Assembly: GCA_040383605.1 (NCBI GenBank)
Contig: JBEIDF010000225.1
Span: 1 to 5,539, forward strand
Direction of reading: 5' to 3'
Source: M3007 sp040383605
Lineage (GTDB): Bacteria > Bacteroidota > Bacteroidia > Chitinophagales > Saprospiraceae
DNA length: 5,539 bases
Shown one piece after another: positions 1 through 5,539 of the stretch (its first letter is position 1; every line of letters starts with the position of its first letter). The notes beneath the pieces are model-generated. The model ran no database searches. It saw nothing but the letters and a program-made list of their open reading frames with translations, and was not told where the DNA came from. The position numbers and the translations under genes were made by a program.

Positions 1-1
1 A

Positions 2-131
2 TATTTCTCGCTAATATGAAAGTCTTTTTCAGCCAACCTTCGTTCCTTTTTTTCGCCGTAATTAGTCCCATTACGCCTGCAAAAAGCGCCTTGTCTGGCT
101 AAAAAATCCATTTCATATTAGCAGAGAATAT
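2..131. repeat. AT-rich foldback element with terminal inverted repeats (MITE/REP-like)
   Basis: This non-coding stretch folds back on itself over almost its whole length. Bases 10-21 (GCTAATATGAAA) pair perfectly with 111-122, and the flanking 2-9 and 123-130 also pair if small bulges are allowed, giving terminal inverted repeats of about 20 bp. Pairing continues inward: T25-T29 with A102-A106, and AGCCA (31-35) with TGGCT (96-100). A second nested hairpin sits in the centre: CGTAAT (57-62) pairs with ATTACG (70-75) around a 7-base loop, supported by T49-T53 against A81-A85. It lies 90 bp downstream of the stop of the propeller gene. Such a layout fits a non-autonomous miniature transposable element, a REP-like repeat or a structured RNA/transcription end. 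No target-site duplication can be judged because the left end is at the window edge. The structure is seen; the mobile origin is inference. Confidence 0.55.
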
Positions 132-171
132 AATTTTAGACTCGCTCTTAGATACCCCCCTTATAAGTGCT

Positions 172-209
172 ATCCAGGATTTTCTGCTCCATCGGCAGAA
201 AATCCTGGA
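172..209. repeat. Hairpin repeat, copy A (downstream of the propeller gene)
   Basis: A perfect 15-bp inverted repeat: TCCAGGATTTTCTGC (173-187) pairs with GCAGAAAATCCTGGA (195-209) around the 7-base loop TCCATCG. It starts 11 bp past the stop of the minus-strand propeller gene, so it would form at the 3' end of that transcript. On the minus strand the stem is followed by ATAGCACTTATAA rather than a U-tract, so it is not a textbook intrinsic terminator, although it could stabilise the 3' end or pause RNA polymerase. Its stem is nearly the same as that of copy B at 3429-3489, upstream of the same gene, which argues for a dispersed repeat rather than a one-off structure. Confidence 0.8.
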
Positions 210-220
210 CACTGTCTTCA

Positions 221-3200
221 TTATTTCATCCAGACGCCCCCGACGCCAGCCTCCCAGAGCAGGCGGTTAAAAGCCGGGATATCCTTTTCCAGGAATGCGT
301 CTGCCCGCGCTTTGAGCGTAGCCCATGCCGCATCGAATTGCTGTTTCAGCGCGATATTGGGTTGATTGACGCGTGGGATATCGCTTTCGGTTTGGTTGAG
401 CAGGAACATATAGTTTGCGGTAAACTTGTTCGGGAAATTTTCCACGTCGTCGTAGGCCTTCGATTTGCGTTGCACCATCTCCTCATCCCAGGTTTTCATT
501 TTATCGGATAGCGCTTGTCCCGTTGCGCGCAGCGGGTCGTAGGGCGCGCCTGCCGGTAATTTTCCGAGCAGTTCGTCCAACTGGGTTCGTTTGGCATACA
601 ATTCATTCGTCAGGCGGTGCATTTGGGCGATGGCTGCTTCCATGTCCGACATAATCTGGCTGTATGCCTCGTATTCGGCGGCGGTGGTTGGATACAGCGG
701 GTTGGGCAGGATTTCGGCGGCGGCGGCGGATTGATCCTGCCCGTACTGGATCAGGAAGTTATATTTGCCGGGCGGCGCTTTGTGGCCGGTGAAGCTGTTT
801 TCGAAATAGGTATTTGGGATGCCGGGCAGGATGGGGTGGCGCATATCCCATACAAAGCGGTTCAGGCCTTTTTTGGCCGGCAGGATCGGCGTGGCGGGCG
901 GGCCGCCTTCCCAGGTTTGCTCGAGGCTGTCTTTTTTAGAGGTAAAACGGCGGATCAGTTTGCCGGCTTCGTTGCGAATTTCGAGGGTAAGCAGTTCGTT
1001 TGAGCGGGTTTCCGGCAAGTGGTAGTACAAGACGATGCCGTTGGCCGGGTTGACGCCGCCCCGGGCGTTCATGCCGCTGAAGGCGTCGTTGCTGCGGTTG
1101 AGTTCGCTACCGCCATTCGCAATAAAAGCGTTTTCCGGCGGAAAGAGTTGAAACTTCTCAGGTGTTTGCGGGAATTGGCGCAGCAGCCCGAGATCATCCA
1201 GGATCCAGAACGCACGCCCGGAAGTAGCGGCAATGAGGTCGCCCTGGTGAATTTTTAAATCGGTGATCGGCGTAATCGGCAGGTTTAGTTGGAAGGACGA
1301 CCAATTTTTGCCACCGTTCCAGGAAATAAACAGTCCGGTTTCCGTTCCGGCGAACAGCAAGTCTTTGCGGACGGCGTCTTCGCGGACGACGCGGGTGAAG
1401 CAGGAGTCGGGGATGCCGGCGCTGATATTCGTCCAGGTTTTGCCATAGTCGGTGGTTTTGTACAGGCCCGGTCGGTGGTCATTGAATTTATAACGCGTGG
1501 TGGCGAGATAGGCCGTGCCTTGGTCGTGCGGCGACACGTCGATCGCATTAATGAGGCATTCCTCCAGACCTTTGGGTGTGACATTGTGCCAGTTGGCGCC
1601 GCCGTCTGTGGTGAGGTGTACGAGGCCGTCGTCGCTGCCCGTCCAAATCACCCCTTTTTTGTGGGGTGATTCGACCACATAGCTGATCGTGCCGTAATTT
1701 TCAGCGCCTACGGCTTCGTTGGTATAGGGTACGCCTGGCTGGCCTTGTTTCTCTTTTTCGTTGCGGGTGAGGTCGGGCGACACCTCCTGCCAGCTTTTGC
1801 CCAGATCGGTCGTTTTGAGCAGCACATGCGCGGCGTGGTAGTACGTATTGGGTTCGTGTTTCGACCAGATAATCGGCGCATTCCAGTTGAAGCGGTATTT
1901 GAGGTCTTTGGCGGGCAGTCCGAGATACTGCAGCGGCGCGGCCATAATATTTGTGCCGGCCTCTGCCTCCATATCCAGCGCCTCGATTGTACCCTGGTAG
2001 CTACCGCCGAACACATAGCGCGGATCATCGGGGTCGAAGGCCAGGAAGGCGCTTTCGCCACCGGCGGCATAGCGCCAGTTGGAGGGACTGATGGTGCGGC
2101 TTCCGAATTCGCGGTGCGGGATCGAGAGCGCGCCATAGTCCTGTTGTCCGCCGTAAATCCGGTATGGGAACTGATTGTCGGCGTTAATCCGGTAGATTTG
2201 CGCGGTCGGGATATTGTTTTGCGGGCTCCAGGTTTCGCCGCCGTTGACGGTGACGGCTGCGCCGCCATCGTTGCCGATGATCATATTGCGCGGGTTATCC
2301 GGATTGATCCAAAGGTCGTGGTAATCGCCGTGCGTGCCGGAAAGTTCTTCCCAGCTGACGCCGCCGTCGGTAGAGCGCAGGGCGGGCGCGCTGAGGACGT
2401 ACACCGTTTGGTCGTCCTTGGGGTCGGTGAACAGTTCGATATAGTACCACGCACGTTGGACGAGGCGGTGGTCGTTGGACACGCGCGACCAGCTGGCGCC
2501 GGCGTTGTGGGAGACGAACAGTCCGCCCGCTTCTTTTTCCGAATCGCTTTCAATCAGCGCATAGACTTTATCGGGATTAGACTGGCAGACGGATACGGCC
2601 ATTTTGCCCAGTTCCTTGGGCAGGCCGTTTTCCAGGCGCGTCCAGGATTCGCCGCCATCGGTGGATTTGTACAGTCCGCTTCCGGCCCCCCCGCTGATCA
2701 CCTGCCAGGGTTTGCGGCCGTGTTCCCACATAGCGGCGTAGAGGATGCGCGGGTTACGGCGATCCATGGAGAGTTCGGCGCAGCCGGTATTTTCGTTTAA
2801 GTAGAGTGCTTTTTTCCAGGTATTGCCGCCATCGGTAGATTTAAAAATGCCTCGTTCGGCGTCGGGGCCGTATAAAGCGCCTTGTACGGCCACCAGCAGG
2901 AAATCGGGATTGTGCGGGTGCACGATGATCCGGGCGATGTGCCGGGCGCCTGCCAGGCCGGTTTTCTTCCAGGTTTTACCGCCATCGGTGGACTTATACA
3001 TGCCGTCTCCGTGGTGGGTCATGACGCCGCGCACTGCATGTTCGCCCATACCGACATAGAGGACGTTGGGGTCGCTTTCTGCGACGGCGATTGCGCCCAC
3101 GGAGCCGGTGGTAAAATAGCCGTCGGAGATATTCTGCCACGTCAGGCCCAGGTCGTTTGTTTTCCAGACGCCGCCGCCGGTGACGCCCATTAAATACGTG

Positions 3201-3388
3201 CTTATATCACCCCGCACGCCCGTGACTGCGCCGGAGCGGCCGCCGCGGAAGGGGCCGATGTTGCGCCATTTCATGGGTTTGAGATAGGTGTTCAGGTCTT
3301 CAGCCGGCGTGGTCGGCTTTGGATTTTGCGCGTGCGCATCCAGCGCAAAAATGGTCAGGAACAAAAAAAGAAGGCCTTGTTGTAGCAT
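221..3388 (-). CDS. Exported VPS10/sortilin-type Asp-box beta-propeller protein (often annotated glycosyl hydrolase)
   Basis: Encodes 1055 residues from the ATG at 3388. Residues 1-20 form a signal peptide (hydrophobic core LLFLFLTIFAL, likely cleavage AHA|Q), with no lipobox, so the protein should reach the periplasm or beyond. Next comes the family block MKWRNIGPFRGGRSGAV (39-55), then a beta-propeller region to about residue 730 with eleven Asp-box motifs of the S/T-x-D/N-x-G-x-T/S/N-W type, at about 76, 132, 183, 241, 292, 338, 379, 525, 592, 644 and 688 (for example KSTDGGKTW, KTTDYGKTW). GNDGG (372-376) and GGQQDYGALSIP (413-424) are also typical. A beta-rich segment (about 745-880, with GLNRFVWDMRHP) and a helical tail (about 900-1035) follow. 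Relatives are often called glycosyl hydrolases because of the BNR repeats, but I see no evidence for a catalytic activity; ligand binding or degradation of extracellular material is equally possible. No obvious C-terminal T9SS sorting domain is present. The frame stays open to an ATG at 3463, but that start would place hairpin-repeat sequence and 25 residues ahead of the signal peptide, so 3388 is preferred. Confidence 0.9.
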   Translation of the reverse strand: MLQQGLLFLFLTIFALDAHAQNPKPTTPAEDLNTYLKPMKWRNIGPFRGGRSGAVTGVRGDISTYLMGVTGGGVWKTNDLGLTWQNISDGYFTTGSVGAIAVAESDPNVLYVGMGEHAVRGVMTHHGDGMYKSTDGGKTWKKTGLAGARHIARIIVHPHNPDFLLVAVQGALYGPDAERGIFKSTDGGNTWKKALYLNENTGCAELSMDRRNPRILYAAMWEHGRKPWQVISGGAGSGLYKSTDGGESWTRLENGLPKELGKMAVSVCQSNPDKVYALIESDSEKEAGGLFVSHNAGASWSRVSNDHRLVQRAWYYIELFTDPKDDQTVYVLSAPALRSTDGGVSWEELSGTHGDYHDLWINPDNPRNMIIGNDGGAAVTVNGGETWSPQNNIPTAQIYRINADNQFPYRIYGGQQDYGALSIPHREFGSRTISPSNWRYAAGGESAFLAFDPDDPRYVFGGSYQGTIEALDMEAEAGTNIMAAPLQYLGLPAKDLKYRFNWNAPIIWSKHEPNTYYHAAHVLLKTTDLGKSWQEVSPDLTRNEKEKQGQPGVPYTNEAVGAENYGTISYVVESPHKKGVIWTGSDDGLVHLTTDGGANWHNVTPKGLEECLINAIDVSPHDQGTAYLATTRYKFNDHRPGLYKTTDYGKTWTNISAGIPDSCFTRVVREDAVRKDLLFAGTETGLFISWNGGKNWSSFQLNLPITPITDLKIHQGDLIAATSGRAFWILDDLGLLRQFPQTPEKFQLFPPENAFIANGGSELNRSNDAFSGMNARGGVNPANGIVLYYHLPETRSNELLTLEIRNEAGKLIRRFTSKKDSLEQTWEGGPPATPILPAKKGLNRFVWDMRHPILPGIPNTYFENSFTGHKAPPGKYNFLIQYGQDQSAAAAEILPNPLYPTTAAEYEAYSQIMSDMEAAIAQMHRLTNELYAKRTQLDELLGKLPAGAPYDPLRATGQALSDKMKTWDEEMVQRKSKAYDDVENFPNKFTANYMFLLNQTESDIPRVNQPNIALKQQFDAAWATLKARADAFLEKDIPAFNRLLWEAGVGGVWMK

Positions 3389-3428
3389 GCGGTATGAAAG
3401 AAAATTTAGGTGGGGAAATTCGACACGC

Positions 3429-3489
3429 ATCCGGGATTTTCTGCCCAGGCAAAAACAGGCCATGCTTGTCCTCGGCAGAAAATCTCGGA
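3429..3489. repeat. Hairpin repeat, copy B (upstream of the propeller gene)
   Basis: TCCGGGATTTTCTGCC (3430-3445) pairs with GGCAGAAAATCTCGGA (3474-3489) over 16 bp with one non-Watson-Crick position (G3434 opposite T3485), leaving a 28-base loop. Both arms match copy A: the left arms share ATCCRGGATTTTCTGCYC and the right arms share TCGGCAGAAAATCYYGGA, while the loops differ in length (7 versus 28) and sequence. It lies in the 147-bp gap between mscL and the propeller gene, 41 bp before the propeller ATG. It could therefore act at the 3' end of an mscL transcript, in the leader of the propeller mRNA, or simply be a dispersed repeat. No U-tract follows on the minus strand. Confidence 0.75.
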
Positions 3490-3535
3490 GAGGTTGCGTG
3501 CAGGATGCTGCGACAAGCAGCGTGCGTACAAAGCG

Positions 3536-3820
3536 CTATTTGACGTCTTCCGGTTTTTTCCCGGCTGCTTTGATCAGGAAAAACAGCACCGTGCCGATGA
3601 GCACAAAATTCACCACGGCATTGATAAAATTGCCGATTTTAATGGTGCCGATCACCAGCGAGGAGAAGTCCGGCTGGCCGATGATTAAACCCAGCATCGG
3701 GGAGACGATGTCGTTCACCAAGGAGTCCACGATTTTGCCAAAGGAGCCGGCAATAATGACGGCCACTGCGAGCGCGAGTGTCTCGCCGCGCAGGAGAAAT
3801 GCTTTGAGTTCTTGTAACAT
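3536..3820 (-). CDS. mscL: Large-conductance mechanosensitive channel MscL, short form
   Basis: Encodes 94 residues. MscL is a homopentameric inner-membrane channel that opens under high membrane tension and releases solutes during hypo-osmotic shock. The family signature is clear: an N-terminal amphipathic helix (LQELKAFLLRG), then pore-lining TM1 (about 15-35) with FGKIV at 27-31 and LVNDIVSPMLGLIIG at 34-48, a short periplasmic loop (DFSSLVIGTIKIGNFI), and TM2 (about 64-84, ending FFLIKAAGKK). Against E. coli MscL, L17 and V21 align with gate residues L19 and V23, K29 with K31, while A20 and A24 replace G22 and G26 and A16 replaces D18. E. coli MscL has 136 residues; here the loop is shorter and the protein stops just after the basic cluster that follows TM2, so the cytoplasmic C-terminal helix bundle is missing. 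The frame is intact, so this looks like a natural short form rather than a pseudogene. It starts 59 bp after hemW, with no clear Shine-Dalgarno. Confidence 0.93.
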   Translation of the reverse strand: MLQELKAFLLRGETLALAVAVIIAGSFGKIVDSLVNDIVSPMLGLIIGQPDFSSLVIGTIKIGNFINAVVNFVLIGTVLFFLIKAAGKKPEDVK

Positions 3821-3835
3821 GCGTTTTTCGTTTTG

Positions 3836-3882
3836 TGAAACAATTTCAAAGCGGTAAATTTAACCACAATTTCAGAATTTCA
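3836..3882 (-). promoter_or_regulatory. Repeated TGAAATT motifs in the hemW-mscL gap (possible operator)
   Basis: Read on the minus strand, the gap holds three copies of TGAAATT (3876-3882, 3868-3874, 3842-3848). The last two extend to the same nonamer TGAAATTGT (3866-3874 and 3840-3848), 26 bp apart. The mscL-proximal copy is also half of a small dyad, TGAAA-TTG-TTTCA (3836-3848). The first copy overlaps the hemW stop codon. Repeats in a 59-bp AT-rich gap before a stress gene are compatible with a regulator site or promoter region for mscL, but AT-rich sequence yields such matches by chance. No clear Bacteroidota -33/-7 promoter pair is visible. Confidence 0.2.
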
Positions 3883-5016
3883 CACGTTTGCCACCCAAAA
3901 CAAATCGGACGCAATTCGGTCGGCCAAAAATTTACCTTCCCGGGTCAGGCGGTATTTTTCGGCGGTTTTTTCCACCTTTCCGGCTGCTATCAAGGCTTGG
4001 ATTTCGGAAAAAAAGTAGCCAGCCATTGGTTCACCCAGCGCCTGGATGCGTTTTTCTTCACAGCCCCACTGTGTGCGCAGGCCGGTCATGACGTACTCGT
4101 TGTATCGTTGCGCGGGGGTGAGTGTTTCTATTTCAAACGGGATCTGTCCCGCTTCAATGGCGCGGATATAGCCAGCGTTGTTCGCCACGTTCCATTGGCG
4201 GGAGACGCCGTTAAAGGAATGTGCGGAGGGCCCTATGCCCAGGTAGTGCGCGCCGGTCCAGTAGTTGCTGTTGTGGCGCGCATAGCGACCCGGCAGCGCG
4301 AAATTGGAGATTTCATAGTGTTCGTAGCCGCATCGGGCAGTTTCCGCCATGAGCCAATCGAGTTGTCGCGCCGATTTTTGCTCATCTGCCGGCGGCGCTT
4401 GTCCCTTCCGCACGGAATGTGCCAGTGCGGTACCTTCTTCCACCGTGAGGCTGTAGCAGGACAGGTGCGGCACGCCGGCGTCCAGAACAGTGCGCAGGTT
4501 TTCCCGCCATTGGGCGTCGCTTGTCGTGGGCGCGCCGTAGATCAGGTCAACGGTCAGGTTGTCGAATCCGGTTTCCAGTGCGAGATCGAGGCAGATCCGG
4601 GCCTCGCGGGCGTTGTGGGCGCGGTGCATCCACAGCAGGTCTTCTTCGCTAAAAGATTGAATACCGATGCTTAGGCGATTGATGGGTGTGTAGTTTTTCC
4701 AATCGCGGAGTTTTTCCAGGGAAATATCATCCGGATTGGCTTCCAGGGTAATTTCGGCCCCGTCTTCCAGGGGGAAATGCTGTCGGATACTTTCAAAAAG
4801 CGCGGTCAGCTCGGCTGTTTCGAGCAGCGAGGGCGTGCCGCCGCCCAGATAAATGGATTCGAGGGGGGCGCCTTGCAGGTAGTCGCGCTGCAGGTAAATC
4901 TCCTGGCGCAGCGCGTCCAGCAGCGGTGTTTTGAGTTTCAGGGATGTTGAAAAATGGAAATTGCAGTAGTGGCAAGCCTGCTTGCAGAACGGAATGTGGA
5001 GGTATAATCCGGGCAT
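3880..5016 (-). CDS. hemW: HemW, radical SAM heme chaperone (formerly HemN-like coproporphyrinogen oxidase)
   Basis: Encodes 378 residues, the normal HemW length. The radical SAM [4Fe-4S] motif is C11-x3-C15-x2-C18 in HIPFCKQACHYCNF. True HemN has a further cysteine two residues after the third (CxxxCxxCxC); here that position is F20, which marks HemW rather than the oxygen-independent coproporphyrinogen III oxidase. Other family motifs follow in order: GGGTPS (58-63, SAM binding), EANP (92-95), RLSIGIQSF (114-122), DLIYGAP (157-163), YEISNFA (234-240), RHNSNYW (247-253) and GIGPSAHS (260-267), then a HemN C-terminal domain (about 300-370). HemW proteins bind heme and are reported to deliver it to respiratory enzymes; older annotations calling them coproporphyrinogen oxidase are usually wrong. 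The cytoplasmic product starts at an ATG 36 bp after the upstream DUF4129 gene, preceded by TTATTAT rather than a Shine-Dalgarno, as is usual in Bacteroidota. These two genes are probably co-transcribed. Confidence 0.95.
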   Translation of the reverse strand: MPGLYLHIPFCKQACHYCNFHFSTSLKLKTPLLDALRQEIYLQRDYLQGAPLESIYLGGGTPSLLETAELTALFESIRQHFPLEDGAEITLEANPDDISLEKLRDWKNYTPINRLSIGIQSFSEEDLLWMHRAHNAREARICLDLALETGFDNLTVDLIYGAPTTSDAQWRENLRTVLDAGVPHLSCYSLTVEEGTALAHSVRKGQAPPADEQKSARQLDWLMAETARCGYEHYEISNFALPGRYARHNSNYWTGAHYLGIGPSAHSFNGVSRQWNVANNAGYIRAIEAGQIPFEIETLTPAQRYNEYVMTGLRTQWGCEEKRIQALGEPMAGYFFSEIQALIAAGKVEKTAEKYRLTREGKFLADRIASDLFWVANV

Positions 5017-5052
5017 ATAATAAAGCGTGTGTTCGGCGGGTTGGCCGGCTTG

Positions 5053-5539
5053 CTAGGCGGGCGGGATTTGGGATAAAAATTGTTGGTATGCGGGTTCCAT
5101 ATCGGCGAAGGCTTGGGCGTCGGGCGATTGATTTCCGTACCATACCCGTTCATAGTGTGCAGTGAGGCCCCGGAATTCATTGCTGAGTCGGTGTGCGCGC
5201 AATTCGTGCAGGTAATCACGGTTTGTTTTTTCTTTCGACCAGCGGATGAGTCCGCTCGCCGCCAGGTTCTTGATGATTTGAAGATAATACAACCGCACGG
5301 CGAGCGCGTAGTTTTGCGCCTTCAGCGCGGCCTGCAAGAAGGGTGCGATGTCGGTTTCATCCAGGTGTTGTTCCAGGTTTTCGAGTGTGATGACTTCGCC
5401 GGCGCGGGTAATTTGCCGGTTTTGGGGTGCGTTCAGCATCCGGAAGATACCGTAGCCGAGGAGTGCGATCGCGGCCGCAACGGCGAGTATTTGGAGCAGA
5501 TTGCCGATTGTTTCCGTTTGTTGCGTCCAGTCGCGGCTA
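5053..5539 (-). CDS. DUF4129 domain membrane protein, C-terminal part (5' end outside the window)
   Basis: The frame is open to the right edge, so the gene begins beyond 5539; 161 C-terminal residues are visible. An internal ATG at 5439 could be mistaken for the start, but the sequence upstream of it codes in frame for a transmembrane helix (visible residues about 11-32, IGNLLQILAVAAAIALLGYGIF) that belongs to this protein. After a short linker comes the DUF4129 domain (about 55-150), recognised by NYALAVRLYYLQIIKNL, the TNRDYLHEL block and YERVWYG (129-135). DUF4129 is found as a cytoplasmic tail in membrane proteins, including bacterial transglutaminase-like proteins, and in Bacteroidota often near MoxR-ATPase, DUF58 or RDD genes. 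Its biochemical role is unknown to me, and none of those partners is visible here. It ends 36 bp before hemW on the same strand, so an operon is likely. Confidence 0.85.
   Translation of the reverse strand, partial: SRDWTQQTETIGNLLQILAVAAAIALLGYGIFRMLNAPQNRQITRAGEVITLENLEQHLDETDIAPFLQAALKAQNYALAVRLYYLQIIKNLAASGLIRWSKEKTNRDYLHELRAHRLSNEFRGLTAHYERVWYGNQSPDAQAFADMEPAYQQFLSQIPPA

Noticed and set aside
172..209. Copy A hairpin as a classical Rho-independent terminator for the propeller gene
   Set aside because: The stem is strong, but neither strand has a T-run after it, and the same stem occurs upstream of the gene. A repeat is the safer call.
1745..2800. Long plus-strand open frame (351 codons) opposite the propeller gene
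   Set aside because: It lies wholly antisense to a gene with unmistakable Asp-box motifs. Its translation has no recognisable domain and follows from the codon bias of the real gene.
2640..3000. Recurring short DNA similarity (variants of GCCATCGGTGGATTT) within the propeller gene, considered as a repeat array
   Set aside because: These copies encode the KSTDGG core of successive Asp boxes and are explained by the protein repeat. Spacing is irregular and there is no CRISPR-like structure.
3401..3408. TAAATTTT on the minus strand, 12 bp before the propeller ATG, close to the Bacteroidota -7 consensus TAnnTTTG
   Set aside because: The final G is missing and no TTG/TTTG box lies at the expected distance upstream. 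A 7/8 match in AT-rich DNA is weak.
3507..3521. Small hairpin GCTGC-GACAA-GCAGC just after mscL, considered as a terminator
   Set aside because: The stem is only 5 bp and no T-tract follows on the minus strand, so it cannot be separated from chance.
3288..3857. Plus-strand open frame (189 codons) across the mscL region
   Set aside because: It runs antisense through mscL, the gap with hairpin copy B and the start of the propeller gene. A frame crossing these boundaries with no motif is not a gene.
3835..4674. Plus-strand open frame (279 codons) opposite hemW
   Set aside because: It is antisense to an intact HemW with all family motifs, and its product shows no domain; a shadow frame.

Overview
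The window reads as ordinary chromosomal sequence from a Bacteroidota bacterium, possibly a moderately GC-rich lineage such as Saprospiraceae; that family-level guess is inference. Three things point to Bacteroidota: a large secreted VPS10/sortilin-type Asp-box propeller protein of a kind common there, a DUF4129 membrane protein, and start codons with AT-rich leaders and no convincing Shine-Dalgarno. No rRNA, tRNA, CRISPR array, transposase or phage gene is visible.

All four genes lie on the minus strand, so transcription runs from high to low coordinates. The order is: the C-terminal part of a DUF4129 membrane protein (cut by the right edge), hemW (radical SAM heme chaperone) after 36 bp, mscL (mechanosensitive channel) after 59 bp, and, after a 147-bp gap, a 1055-residue exported Asp-box beta-propeller protein that ends at 221. 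The first three are close enough to be co-transcribed, although the hemW-mscL gap carries a repeated motif that could be regulatory. The four products have no obvious common pathway: membrane or envelope function, heme delivery, osmotic protection, and an exported protein of unknown ligand.

The most unusual content is non-coding. Two hairpins with nearly the same stem (ATCCRGGATTTTCTGC paired with GCAGAAAATCYYGGA) but unrelated loops bracket the propeller gene, one just upstream (3429-3489) and one just downstream (172-209). Beyond the downstream hairpin, bases 2-131 form a long AT-rich foldback with about 20-bp terminal inverted repeats, resembling a MITE or REP-like element; its left limit is at or beyond the window edge. 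The upstream hairpin also shows that the longest possible start of the propeller gene (3463) is wrong, because that extension would be translated from the repeat itself.

The mscL product is only 94 residues and lacks the cytoplasmic C-terminal helix bundle of the E. coli protein. I see no strong evidence of a new multi-gene system; the hairpin family and the foldback are the items worth following.
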